From Dehalococcoidia bacterium (GTDB lineage: Bacteria > Chloroflexota > Dehalococcoidia > DSTF01 > JACRBR01): a stretch of DNA of 64,000 bases. Position 1 is the first letter of the stretch. The number at the start of each line of letters is the position of its first letter. The stretch covers positions 18,087 through 82,086 of the forward strand of contig JAJTXQ010000056.1 in NCBI GenBank assembly GCA_021462855.1. Reading direction: 5' to 3'. The notes under the pieces were generated by a model that saw only the letters and a program-made list of their open reading frames with translations, had not been told where the DNA came from and searched no databases. Shown here piece after piece: positions 7,096 through 15,699 of this stretch. Both the position numbers and the translations under genes were made by a program.

Positions 7096-8226
7096 CTACG
7101 CCCGGATCTCGTCGAGCACGTTGTGCGCTTCGATCGCCGCGGCCGAGCGGCCGAAGAAGAACTCCGATCCCTCGAGCATCGTCATGCCGGTGATGGGGTC
7201 CACGAGGTCCGGGTCGATGCTCGCGGCGGCGATGAAGTTGATCAGCCCGCTGATGATCAGGCCCTGCCGGTATGCCTGCATGCAGCGCTCGGGCGTGTAC
7301 CCGCGCACGCCGTGCGCGGCAAGGGCCGACTGGTACAGCGCGAGCAGGTCAGCCTCGTGACGTTCGCGCTGCTCCGCCGTGAGCCCCAGCGTGATGATGC
7401 GCGCCAGGTCGTCGCCGCCGCTGCCGGCGCTCACCGTCTGCCAGTCGAAGACGGCGAACCGGCCGCCGCGCTCCGACGGGTAGAACAGCTGGCCGGGATG
7501 GAAGTCGCCGTGCACCAGCGTCACGCCCCAGTTCAGCACGTCGGTGCGCGTGTCGAGCGCGGCGTCCATGTTCGCCAGCGCCCGCCGCGCCAGCTCGACG
7601 AGCACGCCGGGCAGTCCGGCGCCAAAGCGCTCGGGCACGACGGGCAACGCGGCGGCGAGCGCCATCCGCGCCTGCGCGCGGAACGTGGCGTCGGCGGTTT
7701 CGCCGGGATAGCGCAGGAACGGCAACTCGCGCAACCGCGGGTGGTCCCACCACTTCGCGTGGAACGCGGCGAGATGCCGCACCGCGAGCTCGGTGTCCGC
7801 GACGTCCGGGTTGAACGGGTCCGCGACGCGGCACGCGCCCATGTCTTCGAGCAGCAGGACGAACGCGCCGGTGCCGTGGTCGATCTCGGCGCAGTAGCAG
7901 CGCGCCGTGGGGATGCCGGGGTCGGCGCCAAAGTGGCGGTAAAACTCGACCTCGCGCGCGTAGCCACCAAACGCGTGCATCAGCGCGCGGATGGGTCCGT
8001 GCGGCGAAGCGAACTTGGCGATGATCGAACGCGGCGCCTCGCGCTCCGGGCCGTCGTACGTGAGCGCGATCCGCTCGACGACCGCCGCCGCGCCCTGCGC
8101 TTCGAGCGGAGTGGAGACGTGCGACGCGACGCGCGCTTCGCGCAGTACGCCGGCGGCGCGCAGGGTCGCGGTGAGCCACGCCGGCGTCAGGGCTTCGGGG
8201 CTTCCCGGGATGAGCGCGCTGACCAT
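7096..8226 (-). CDS. Aminoglycoside phosphotransferase (APH)-fold small-molecule kinase
   Basis: A 376-residue protein of the APH/choline kinase superfamily. The catalytic loop HGDFHPGQLF (about residues 240) gives the Brenner His-x-Asp, and FDWQTVS supplies the metal-binding Asp. The N-lobe has a lysine in IIAKF and an acidic LLLEDM hinge. Length and the GDFHPGQ plus FDWQ pattern resemble the ecdysteroid-kinase-like and acyl-CoA-dehydrogenase-associated APH proteins found widely in soil bacteria, not true aminoglycoside resistance enzymes. The substrate cannot be told from sequence. It is transcribed toward the DAHP synthase and separated from it by a strong hairpin; the NAT gene lies upstream on the same strand. 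Confidence 0.85.
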   Translation of the reverse strand: MVSALIPGSPEALTPAWLTATLRAAGVLREARVASHVSTPLEAQGAAAVVERIALTYDGPEREAPRSIIAKFASPHGPIRALMHAFGGYAREVEFYRHFGADPGIPTARCYCAEIDHGTGAFVLLLEDMGACRVADPFNPDVADTELAVRHLAAFHAKWWDHPRLRELPFLRYPGETADATFRAQARMALAAALPVVPERFGAGLPGVLVELARRALANMDAALDTRTDVLNWGVTLVHGDFHPGQLFYPSERGGRFAVFDWQTVSAGSGGDDLARIITLGLTAEQRERHEADLLALYQSALAAHGVRGYTPERCMQAYRQGLIISGLINFIAAASIDPDLVDPITGMTMLEGSEFFFGRSAAAIEAHNVLDEIRA

Positions 8227-8314
8227 GGCACCTCCGCCTGTGCCGCGACGCTAGCACCGGCATCCCCACGACCGCATGTGCCGAATGACCCGCGGAGCGC
8301 CCGGAGCGGAGCGG

Positions 8315-9112
8315 TTATCCGCCGACCTGCGGCGCGAGATAACGCGCCCGCACCTCGACCGCCTCGTCGTACAGCGTCGCGTCGATCCCGAACACGCCTT
8401 CTACGAGCGCGCGCGCCTCGTCCGCCGTGACCTGCTGCTCTTCGATGCCGGACGGCAGGAAGCGGCGGTACAGGCCATCGCGCAGGCTCGTGTACACGCC
8501 GTCGACGTACGCCGAGACCGCGATGATGCGCAGGAAGCTGCGTTCGGCGCTCCAGTCGTTCGCGGCGGCGACGTGCGATTGCAGGCTCTCCAACGCTCGC
8601 GGCGCCGGGTCCAGGCGCTTTGCGGGGCCGGGGTTACGCGTGACGAAGATGCCATCGTCGCGCACGTCGTAGTCGAACCGCTCCGACGCGGTGTCGAGCG
8701 TGAACGACGTGAACAGCGGGTACGCGCGGAAGATCGGCGCCGAGTAGCCGACATCGCAGTAGTAGCTGCCCTCGGGCAGCTCGACGCGCACGCAACAATG
8801 CCCGGGATCCATGTACATGAACGCGGCGTCGAAACCGAGCTCCGTGAGCAGGAAGTGCAGCCCGCGAGCCAGTGTCCAGCACAGCCCGCCCGCGCCACGC
8901 TCGATGATCCGTTCGATGTAGAGCTCGATCGGTGGCAGCCAGTCGCCGCGCGCGAGCCCGGGCTCGTAGTCAGCGAGCTTGCTCAGCGTCTCGAACGGCA
9001 CGCGGCGCTGGTGCCTGTCGATGATCCGGTGCAGGTAGTCGAGCGAAGGCGCCTCGCGCGCGAGCCCGAGGTGGGCGAGGAATCGACCGGCATGCGCGCC
9101 AATCGCGCTCAT
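8315..9112 (-). CDS. nat: Arylamine N-acetyltransferase
   Basis: A 265-residue NAT-family enzyme, transferring acetyl (or another acyl) from CoA to arylamines, hydrazines or related amines. The Cys-His-Asp triad is visible: Cys78 in ERGAGGLCW, His105 in DPGHCCV and Asp120 in YYCDVGY. The surrounding pattern agrees with the family's RGGxC and VDVG motifs. It ends a run of minus-strand genes, beginning only five bases after the stop of the dipeptide permease gene, so it is probably co-transcribed with the peptide ABC importer. Its physiological substrate in this organism is unknown; in bacteria NATs also act as amide synthases in natural-product pathways. Confidence 0.92.
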   Translation of the reverse strand: MSAIGAHAGRFLAHLGLAREAPSLDYLHRIIDRHQRRVPFETLSKLADYEPGLARGDWLPPIELYIERIIERGAGGLCWTLARGLHFLLTELGFDAAFMYMDPGHCCVRVELPEGSYYCDVGYSAPIFRAYPLFTSFTLDTASERFDYDVRDDGIFVTRNPGPAKRLDPAPRALESLQSHVAAANDWSAERSFLRIIAVSAYVDGVYTSLRDGLYRRFLPSGIEEQQVTADEARALVEGVFGIDATLYDEAVEVRARYLAPQVGG

Positions 9113-9117
9113 CGTCG

Positions 9118-10029
9118 CTACGTGCTCCCGCGGAGGCGCGGGTCAAGGATGTCGCGCAGTGTGTCGCCGAGCAAGTTGAAGCCGAGCACCATGACGCTGA
9201 TCACGATGCCGGGGAAGATCACCAGGTACGGGTGCTCGGTGCCATCCTTCAACCCGACGGCCAGGTCGATGCCCCAGCCGGGCGTGCCCTGTTCGAGCCC
9301 GAGTCCCAGGAAGCTCAACGCCGCCTCGGCGAGGATGGCCACGGCGAACACGCTGCTCATGCCGACGAGGATGAATGGCATGATGTTCGGCAGCACGTGG
9401 AAGATCAGGACGCGCGCCTCGCTCGCGCCGGTCGAGCGCGCGGCGAGCACGTACTCCTTGTGGCGCTCGATCAGCGCCACGGCCCGCAACAGCCGCGACC
9501 CGCCAAAGATCGCGCCGATCGCGATCACGATCACCGGCCCCTTCAGTCCCGGCCCGACGGCGGCGCTCACGGTGAGCAGGATCGGCAGCTGCGGGAACGC
9601 CGTCCACGCTTCGCCCGAGCGCTGGATCGCGTAGTCGATCCAGCGGCCGAAGTAGCCGCTCATAATGCCGAGCGTCGCGCCGGGCAGGAAGCCGACAACC
9701 ATCGCCGCAAGCCCGAACACCATCGACACGCGCGCGCCGTAGAGCATGCGGCTGAAGATGTCCTGCCCGAACTTCGTCGTGCCGAACGGGTGGTCCATCG
9801 AAGGGCCGAAGAAGCGCGAATGCGCGTCGAGCGCGCGCGGATCCTGCGGCGTGATGTACGGGCCAATGATCCCGAGCGCGAAGAAGGTGATGACGATCGC
9901 CAGGCCGACCAGGCCGAGCGGGTTGCGCAGCCACGGCCGCGCCATGCGCACGATCCACGGCTTGTTGCGCGGCAGCTCCCACCGGTCCGCCTCGGACATC
10001 GCGATCGGGCCGCGCTCGGCGACGGCCAT
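9118..10029 (-). CDS. dppC: Peptide/nickel ABC transporter permease, DppC type
   Basis: A 303-residue inner-membrane permease of the binding-protein-dependent family. About six membrane segments are predicted, and the EAA loop that docks the ATPase is visible around EYVLAARSTGASEARVLIFH (LAARSTGAS...HVLPN). It pairs with the DppB-type permease just upstream, whose stop overlaps this start as TGATG. The N-terminal OppC extension precedes the first membrane helix near PLGLVGLAIVITFF. No DppD/DppF ATPase gene occurs in the operon, so ATPases must come from elsewhere in the genome. Substrate (di- or oligopeptide, nickel, or other) is not decided by sequence. Confidence 0.93.
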   Translation of the reverse strand: MAVAERGPIAMSEADRWELPRNKPWIVRMARPWLRNPLGLVGLAIVITFFALGIIGPYITPQDPRALDAHSRFFGPSMDHPFGTTKFGQDIFSRMLYGARVSMVFGLAAMVVGFLPGATLGIMSGYFGRWIDYAIQRSGEAWTAFPQLPILLTVSAAVGPGLKGPVIVIAIGAIFGGSRLLRAVALIERHKEYVLAARSTGASEARVLIFHVLPNIMPFILVGMSSVFAVAILAEAALSFLGLGLEQGTPGWGIDLAVGLKDGTEHPYLVIFPGIVISVMVLGFNLLGDTLRDILDPRLRGST

Positions 10030-11027
10030 CAGTTGTACCTCACGCGCGGGTCGAACCAGCCGTACGACAGGTCGACGATGAGGTTCACGATGACCACGAC
10101 GAACGCCGTGTACACCGTCAGGAACTGCACGACCGGCAGGTCACGGATCAGCGCCGACGAGAAGAACCACAGCCCGAGGCCATCGATGCTGAGCACACGC
10201 TCGGCGATGATCGACCCGCCGAAGATTGCGACGAACGCGCTGCCGATCGCCGTCAGGATGGGCGTGGCGGAGTTGCGCAGGCCGTGGCGCAGGATCACGG
10301 TCGACTTGTACAGCCCTTTCGCGTTCGCCGTGCGGATGTAGTCCGAGCGGAGCACTTCGAGCATGGTGGTGCGGGTAAGGCGCAGCAGCCCGGCGCTCCC
10401 GCCGACGCCGATGATCAGCGCCGGCGGCGCGAACAGCCGCAAGTTGCGCAGCGGATCCTCGTAGATGGGCACGTAGCCGCCCACGGGCTGCGAGTAGTTC
10501 CACAGGTACGCGGGGATGATGATCAGCAGCGCCAGCAGGAAGAACTCCGGGATCGATGACGACAGCACGGCGAAGAGCCGCGCGCCGTAGTCCATCGCGC
10601 CGTTCCGGTACACCGCCGACACGATGCCGAAGCTCACGCCGACGACGATGCTCACACAGAAGCTCATGAACACGATCTGCAGCGATGCGGGCGCCTTGCG
10701 CACGAACTGCTCGCGGATCGGCTGCTTGCCGTTGAACGTGCGCCCGAAGTCGCCGCGCACCAGTTCGCCGATCCATTTGCCGTACTGGCTGTTGCGGTGC
10801 GTCTCGATGAACGGCGCCGAACCACCGAGCGAAACCGGGAAGATCGGCTCCTTGAGCCCGAGTTCACGGTTGATGCGGTCGATCTGCTCGGTCGTGGCGC
10901 CCTGGCCGGCGATCGCCGACGCCGGATCCTGCCCGGGCAGCGTGCGGAGCACGATGAACGCGATCATCGATACGCCGAAGAGGATGAGGGGCAGCCAGGC
11001 GAGCCTCCGGAGCGTGTAGCGCAGCAT
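10029..11027 (-). CDS. dppB: Peptide/nickel ABC transporter permease, DppB type
   Basis: A 332-residue permease beginning MLRYTLRRLAWLPLILFGVS, the typical first helix of DppB/OppB, followed by a periplasmic-side loop and five more membrane segments. The EAA motif is around YIRTANAKGLYKSTVILRHGLRN. It forms the heterodimeric channel with the DppC-type protein encoded next; the genes overlap by one base (TGATG). It lies 44 bases after the substrate-binding lipoprotein gene. Confidence 0.94.
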   Translation of the reverse strand: MLRYTLRRLAWLPLILFGVSMIAFIVLRTLPGQDPASAIAGQGATTEQIDRINRELGLKEPIFPVSLGGSAPFIETHRNSQYGKWIGELVRGDFGRTFNGKQPIREQFVRKAPASLQIVFMSFCVSIVVGVSFGIVSAVYRNGAMDYGARLFAVLSSSIPEFFLLALLIIIPAYLWNYSQPVGGYVPIYEDPLRNLRLFAPPALIIGVGGSAGLLRLTRTTMLEVLRSDYIRTANAKGLYKSTVILRHGLRNSATPILTAIGSAFVAIFGGSIIAERVLSIDGLGLWFFSSALIRDLPVVQFLTVYTAFVVVIVNLIVDLSYGWFDPRVRYN

Positions 11028-11071
11028 CGCCCGTTATCCCTCCTCCGCCCCGCCGCCGGCGCGATCCGCCA

Positions 11072-12784
11072 TTACGCCTTATCCAGCCACGTCGTGCGGT
11101 TGAAGAGGCCCATCGACCCGCGGCCCGTGATCGAGCCTTTCACGTAGGAGTAGCGTCCGCCGTAGCCGATCTTCGACATGATGTTGAACATCGGCGCCGC
11201 TTCGGCCATGATCACGCGCTGTGCCTCGTACACCATCTCGACGCGCGCTTCTTCGTCCAGCTCGCGCGCCGCGGCGAGGACGGCCGCGTCGACCTTCTCG
11301 TTCTTGTACTTCATGAAGTTCGTCCGGTCGCCCTCGGGCGACAGGTAGAAGCGCAGCGGCAGGTCCGGGTCCTCGTACGGCAGGTGCAGGAAGCACGTCG
11401 CCTCGAACTCGCCCTGGTTCAGGGTCTGGCTGAACCACTTCACCAGGTCCTCGGCGACGAGCTTCACCTTCACGCCGCCGCGGGCGAACTGCTGCTGCAG
11501 CACCTGCGCCAATTCGGAGTCCGACGGCCGCACGGAGTGCTTGAGCTCGATCTCGTGGTCGAAGTCCCAGCTTGCCGCCTCGAGGAGCTTCTTCGCGCCG
11601 TCGATGTCGGTGCGGAAGTACTCGGCGAGGTCCTTGTCGTCCTCGGGCAGGGCATAGCGCTTGTGCGCCGGCGGGATCGGCCCGGCCTTCTGCGCGTTGC
11701 CGTCGGCGAGCAGCAGGATCGCTTCATCGCGGTCGATCAGCTTGTTCATCGCCCGCCGGACGCGGATGTCGGTGTACGGTCCCTGGAAGCTGAACATCAG
11801 GTTCAGGTAATCGCGCGAGAGGTCGCTGCCGGTGACGATCTTGTCGCCGAGCGCGGACTTCGTGTCATCGGCCTGTTGCTTGCTGGTGAATCCGGTCGTG
11901 TCGATTTCGCCGGCGCGGAACGCGGCGATCCCCGCGTTGTCGTCGGTGATGTAGCGGAAGTCGATGCCATCGAGCAGTGGCTGTCCGGCGACGCGGAACT
12001 TGTCGAACTTGCGCAGCTTGATGTTGGCGCCGTTGTCGTGCCCGTCGAGCACCCAGTGGCCGGAGCCCACGGCGTCCTTCTGCAGCAGGTCGTCCATGGT
12101 GAGGATCTCTTCGGGGAGGATTGAGCTCCAGATCGGCGACCCGGCGTTCGACGACGTAAAGACCCACGCCCACGCCGTCTTCTGCGTGATCTTCACCGTG
12201 CGTTCGTCGCTCGCGACGATGTCGTCCATGACGTGGTGGTACCAGCTGAAGCCGGTCGGCGCTTCCTGCCGGAAGCGCTTGAAGCTCGCCGCGACGTCGG
12301 AGGCGAGCACCTTGCGGCCGTTCGCGGGCTGCTTGTTATGGAAGACGGCATCGCCAAGGGTGGCGATCACCGTCCTGTCGTCGGGCTGCTCCACCTGCGT
12401 CGCGAGGAACAGCTCACGCACGCCGGTGTCGGTCGGCACGTACCACATGTGGTCGAAGACGGTGAACCCCAGGAACAGGCCCTGCGCCAGCGCGAAGATG
12501 CCGGGGCCGAACGGGTTCATGCTCGGGAGCGCGGGGTTCTGGCGCACGCGGAGGATGCCACCGGGCTTGCCGGGCCCGTCCTGCGTGCCGTCGTTGACGG
12601 TGTTGCCGTCGCCCTCGGGCGTCTTGCCGCCGTTGCCGTTGCCGTTGTCATCGTCGCCGCCGCTGCAGCCGACGAGGCCCAGCGCGGCGAGCCCGGCTCC
12701 CGCAGCGGCGGCGCCGGCAAGCGCGCGCCTGCGCGAGACGCGCCGTCCGGTCCAGTACCGCAAGTCCAGCTCGTTGTCGCTCAT
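11072..12784 (-). CDS. Extracellular solute-binding lipoprotein, family 5 (peptide type)
   Basis: A 570-residue SBP_bac_5 protein, the substrate-capturing component of the adjacent peptide-type ABC importer. The N-terminus carries RRRALAGAAAAGAG, a Tat-like twin-arginine region, and ends in the lipobox LVGC, after which a Gly/Asp/Asn-rich linker precedes the binding domain. That predicts a folded, exported, membrane-anchored lipoprotein. The ATG at 12782-12784 has a GGAGGTGGG site directly upstream. A consensus-like promoter (12854-12882) lies about 70 bases upstream. Gene order binding protein, DppB, DppC, NAT suggests one operon. Family-5 proteins bind peptides, nickel-chelates, sugars or opines, so the ligand is open. 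Confidence 0.93.
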   Translation of the reverse strand: MSDNELDLRYWTGRRVSRRRALAGAAAAGAGLAALGLVGCSGGDDDNGNGNGGKTPEGDGNTVNDGTQDGPGKPGGILRVRQNPALPSMNPFGPGIFALAQGLFLGFTVFDHMWYVPTDTGVRELFLATQVEQPDDRTVIATLGDAVFHNKQPANGRKVLASDVAASFKRFRQEAPTGFSWYHHVMDDIVASDERTVKITQKTAWAWVFTSSNAGSPIWSSILPEEILTMDDLLQKDAVGSGHWVLDGHDNGANIKLRKFDKFRVAGQPLLDGIDFRYITDDNAGIAAFRAGEIDTTGFTSKQQADDTKSALGDKIVTGSDLSRDYLNLMFSFQGPYTDIRVRRAMNKLIDRDEAILLLADGNAQKAGPIPPAHKRYALPEDDKDLAEYFRTDIDGAKKLLEAASWDFDHEIELKHSVRPSDSELAQVLQQQFARGGVKVKLVAEDLVKWFSQTLNQGEFEATCFLHLPYEDPDLPLRFYLSPEGDRTNFMKYKNEKVDAAVLAAARELDEEARVEMVYEAQRVIMAEAAPMFNIMSKIGYGGRYSYVKGSITGRGSMGLFNRTTWLDKA

Positions 12785-12853
12785 GGTCCCACCTCCGGCC
12801 GGCGTGACGGCGCGGCATTCGCCGATGCCACGGTTCCTCGATGAATGAGGTTC

Positions 12854-12882
12854 ATTGTGCTGACGGTGTATTCGACTGTCAA
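12854..12882 (-). promoter_or_regulatory. Predicted promoter of the peptide ABC importer operon
   Basis: On the minus strand TTGACA (12877-12882) is followed after 17 bases by CACAAT (12854-12859). The -35 is perfect and spacing optimal. A short inverted repeat, AATGA-GGT-TCATT (12843-12855), overlaps the predicted start region and could be an operator. Confidence 0.6.
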
Positions 12883-12944
12883 CAGTACGGCCAGCGATAC
12901 GGGCGGGGATTGGAAAGCGATGCGCCGGCGCGCGCTGGTCGCCG

Positions 12945-13232
12945 TCAGTGGTGGCCGTGTCCGGCTGCGGGCTGCTCCGGCGGCGGCGCGACGAGCCCGA
13001 GCCGCTTGCGCAGCAGGAAGCCCGCGCCCCCGACGACGACGACAGTGAACGCGACGATCGACAGCACCGCGACCTGCACCTCGACGCGCGTGTCGTCGTG
13101 CTGGTCAACCTGCTGCTGCGCGGACACCGGCGCGGCCTTCGGCTCCGGCGCGATGCCGGCCGCCGCGACGGGCGCGAAGGCCGCGCACATCAGCGCCGCC
13201 GCCGCCAGGAGTGAAATCGCAACCCGCCGCAT
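12945..13232 (-). CDS. Small secreted, membrane-anchored protein with His-rich tail
   Basis: I do not recognise this 95-residue protein. It has an N-terminal signal peptide (MRRVAISLLAAAALMCAAF...), a Gln/Asp-rich extracellular stretch with QHDDTRVEVQ, one hydrophobic membrane segment (VAVLSIVAFTVVVVGGAGF), a basic RKR stop-transfer and a short tail ending AAGHGHH. The topology predicts a single-pass protein with the His-containing tail in the cytoplasm if the signal peptide is cleaved. The ATG at 13230-13232 has an AAGGAG site; the frame extends to 13277 but without a signal-like start. Metal binding by the tail is a guess. Confidence 0.6.
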   Translation of the reverse strand: MRRVAISLLAAAALMCAAFAPVAAAGIAPEPKAAPVSAQQQVDQHDDTRVEVQVAVLSIVAFTVVVVGGAGFLLRKRLGLVAPPPEQPAAGHGHH

Positions 13233-13399
13233 AGCCGTCTCCTTCGCCGCACGTTCGAACCGGGCGCATGCTAGCACGGCCGCTGCGCAGGCTCTAGCAG
13301 CGCCACGGCGTCAAGGAGCGCCCGCGGCGGTTCCGCGCGCGACGCCGATTCGCTACGCTACGGGCGCGTCGCCTGCGCTCCACGCGAGCGGCGCTGCCC

Positions 13400-13426
13400 C
13401 GCCGGCCGGCACGGACGCCGCCGGCG
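13400..13426 (+). terminator. Hairpin upstream of aspartate kinase (possible attenuator)
   Basis: CGCCGGC (13400-13406) and GCCGGCG (13420-13426) can pair, followed by CTCTGTTTGTC, a T-rich tail in otherwise GC-rich DNA. It lies within the 5' region of lysC. No leader peptide with lysine, threonine or methionine codons and no lysine riboswitch pattern is visible, so a regulatory role is only a possibility. Confidence 0.3.
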
Positions 13427-13471
13427 CTCTGTTTGTCCCGCGCCGCCCGCCGGCGCACGCCCGGAGCACGC

Positions 13472-14704
13472 ATGCCGCTCGTCGTACAAAAATACGGTGG
13501 ATCGTCGGTCGCCGACGCCTCGCGCATCAAGAACGTCGCCGCGCGCATCAAGCGCCGCGCCGATGCCGGCGACCGCGTCGTCGCCGTGGTGTCGGCGATG
13601 GGCGACACGACCGACGAACTCATCGCGCTCGCACGGGAGATCACCGACGCTCCGGAGGCGCGCGAGCTCGACGTGCTGGTGAGCACCGGCGAGACGCAGT
13701 CATCGGCGCTGATGGTGATGGCGCTGCACGCGCTCGGCGTCGACGCGATCAGCCTCTCCGGCGCGCAGGCCGGCATGCGCACGGACAATGTGCACGGCAA
13801 GGCGCGCATCCTGGCGATCGAACCGCGCCGCGTGCGCGAGGAGATCGACCGCGGGCGCGTCGTCATCGTCGCCGGGTTCCAGGGGCTGACGGAGACGCTG
13901 GATGTCGCCACGATCGGGCGCGGCGGGTCCGACACGACGGCGGTCGCCTTCGCGGCCGCGCTCAACGCGCTGTGCGAGATCTACACCGATGTCGACGGCG
14001 TGTACACCGCCGACCCGCGCGTCGAGCCGGGCGCGCGCAAGCTCAAGGACATCACGTACGAGGAGATGCTCGAGCTGGCGAGCAAGGGCGCGCGCGTCAT
14101 GGCGCCGCGCGCCGTCGAGCTCGGCTCGGTGTACAGCATCCCGATCCTCGTGGCGTCGTCGTACAACGACGAGCCGGGCACCCTGATTCACGGAGGCGTC
14201 GATATGGAAGGCTTCAACCGCGTCCGCGGCATCGCGCACGATGTCGATGTCGCGAAGATCACGATCCGCGGCGTCCCTGACCGGCCCGGCGTGGCGGCGG
14301 AGATCTTCGCCCCGCTCGCCGACGCGCACCTCTCCGTCGACACGATCGTGCAGAACGCGAGCAAGGAGCAACTGACCGACGTCACGTTCACGCTGGCGAA
14401 GAACGACCTCGCCCGCGCGCGGCCGCTCGTCGAGCGCGTCGCGAAGGCGATCGGCGCCCGCGATGTCGTCGCCGACGAGCAGATGGCGAAGGTGAGCATC
14501 GTCGGGACGGGCATCCAGAGCGCGCCGGGCTACGCCGCCCGCATGTTCCGCACGCTTTCCGATGCCGGCATCAACATCGAGATCATCTCGACGAGCGAGA
14601 TCCGCATCACCTGCATCATCCCGGAAGCGCGCATCGCCGATGCGGTGCGCGCGCTGCACGCCGCGTTCGAGCTCGAGAAGGCCGAGGCCTCGGAACTGGC
14701 GTAA
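13472..14704 (+). CDS. lysC: Aspartate kinase
   Basis: Phosphorylates aspartate, the first step toward lysine, threonine and methionine. The 410-residue, monofunctional enzyme has the N-terminal kinase signature VVQKYGGSSVAD, the ATP-binding GRGGSDTTA region, and two C-terminal ACT domains (from about residue 265) where lysine and/or threonine usually exert feedback inhibition. The ATG at 13472 gives the standard MPLVVQKYGG start; open frame upstream to 13433 is non-conserved. A terminator-like hairpin lies 46 bases upstream. The next gene is convergent, so lysC appears monocistronic. Confidence 0.96.
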   Translation: MPLVVQKYGGSSVADASRIKNVAARIKRRADAGDRVVAVVSAMGDTTDELIALAREITDAPEARELDVLVSTGETQSSALMVMALHALGVDAISLSGAQAGMRTDNVHGKARILAIEPRRVREEIDRGRVVIVAGFQGLTETLDVATIGRGGSDTTAVAFAAALNALCEIYTDVDGVYTADPRVEPGARKLKDITYEEMLELASKGARVMAPRAVELGSVYSIPILVASSYNDEPGTLIHGGVDMEGFNRVRGIAHDVDVAKITIRGVPDRPGVAAEIFAPLADAHLSVDTIVQNASKEQLTDVTFTLAKNDLARARPLVERVAKAIGARDVVADEQMAKVSIVGTGIQSAPGYAARMFRTLSDAGINIEIISTSEIRITCIIPEARIADAVRALHAAFELEKAEASELA

Positions 14705-14767
14705 GCGGCTCGCGCGAGTTCCGAGGCAGCGCCCACGGGGCGCGCGGCGCCGGCCTGCCGATGAGCG

Positions 14768-15688
14768 CTACGTGCGCAGCGCGCTCCGAAACGCGAACGC
14801 CGCCGCTGATGCGGTGACGAGCCCCAGCAGCATCAGCGGCAGCCACGTGGTGCGGTCGCCCGCGCCGGGGCCCGTGCCGGCCGCCGGCAGTTCGCCGCGC
14901 ATCGCGCGCGCCACATCGAGTGTGCCGATGGCTGCCTCCCCGACACTGGAGTCGACCGGATACGGGAACACGCCCGGCTCTTTGGGCAAGGCAAGCAGCA
15001 CGTCTGGCGGCTCACCGAGCCAGATGTGGTCCCCGGCGATGTCGATGCGGGCTCCGCGGTATGTGTCGGGCAGGAATTCGGGAAGGGTTGCGGGATCGGG
15101 CGCAGTGATCTCACCGGACTCGTGGACATCGAAGATCGCCAGCCAGATGTCCGGGGATCGCTCAATCCCGCCCAGTACCCAGCCGCCGATCCAGTACACG
15201 CGCAGCGAGTACCGGCCCGCGGGCAGGTTTGTGAAGGAGAAGGTGTCGTCTTCCATGAGGAGGGTGAACCAGTATTTTACTGCAACGCTCGGCTGCTCCG
15301 GCACGAGGTTCCAGGCCACCAGGCTGACGCCTGTCGCGGCGGGTAGATCCTCTCTATCGAACACGCCATTCCCGTTCATATCGACAGCGACGCTTGCGCT
15401 GATCGTCGCGACACCAACGCCCGGGGTCGGGGCGGATACAGTCGAACTAACCAATGGAGTCTCGGAGAGCGATGGCGGTGTCGAAGTGGACATTGACGGC
15501 GTTGGTGTGGTCGTCGGCGTTTCGCCGCCCGCCGGCGTGGTGGGAGTGCCCGCTACCGTCGGCGTGGTCAACGGTGCTGCGGCAGTCGGCAGTTCTTGCG
15601 CGCTGGCGGTGCGGATCGCGTTCGGCGCGGCCGCACCGAACCAAGCGATGGCCAGCGCCAGTGCCATCCCGGCGGAACCACGATACAT
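14768..15688 (-). CDS. Secreted, C-terminally anchored protein with Thr/Pro stalk and EF-hand-like SdrD/SpaA-type domain
   Basis: A 306-residue exported protein. It begins with a signal peptide (MYRGSAGMALALAIAWFGAA...ASAQE), then a Thr/Pro-rich stalk of about 60 residues with PTTTPTPS-like repeats. A beta-rich domain follows that contains DMNGNGVFDREDLP, a calcium-loop/dockerin-like element common in SdrD-B and SpaA-like adhesin domains. It ends with a membrane segment (WLPLMLLGLVTASAAAFAF) and a basic tail. It is probably displayed on the cell surface. The chosen ATG (15686-15688) has a GAGGAGG site six bases upstream; another ATG at 15703 overlaps the upstream stop. It is coupled to the matrixin-like gene upstream. 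Base composition is somewhat less GC-rich than the neighbours. Confidence 0.65.
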   Translation of the reverse strand: MYRGSAGMALALAIAWFGAAAPNAIRTASAQELPTAAAPLTTPTVAGTPTTPAGGETPTTTPTPSMSTSTPPSLSETPLVSSTVSAPTPGVGVATISASVAVDMNGNGVFDREDLPAATGVSLVAWNLVPEQPSVAVKYWFTLLMEDDTFSFTNLPAGRYSLRVYWIGGWVLGGIERSPDIWLAIFDVHESGEITAPDPATLPEFLPDTYRGARIDIAGDHIWLGEPPDVLLALPKEPGVFPYPVDSSVGEAAIGTLDVARAMRGELPAAGTGPGAGDRTTWLPLMLLGLVTASAAAFAFRSALRT

Positions 15689-15699
15689 CGTCCGCCTCC

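Noticed and set aside
13233..13471. Lysine riboswitch or leader peptide upstream of lysC
   Set aside because: Only a hairpin with a T-rich tail is visible; no leader ORF with Lys/Thr/Met codons and no riboswitch core was found.
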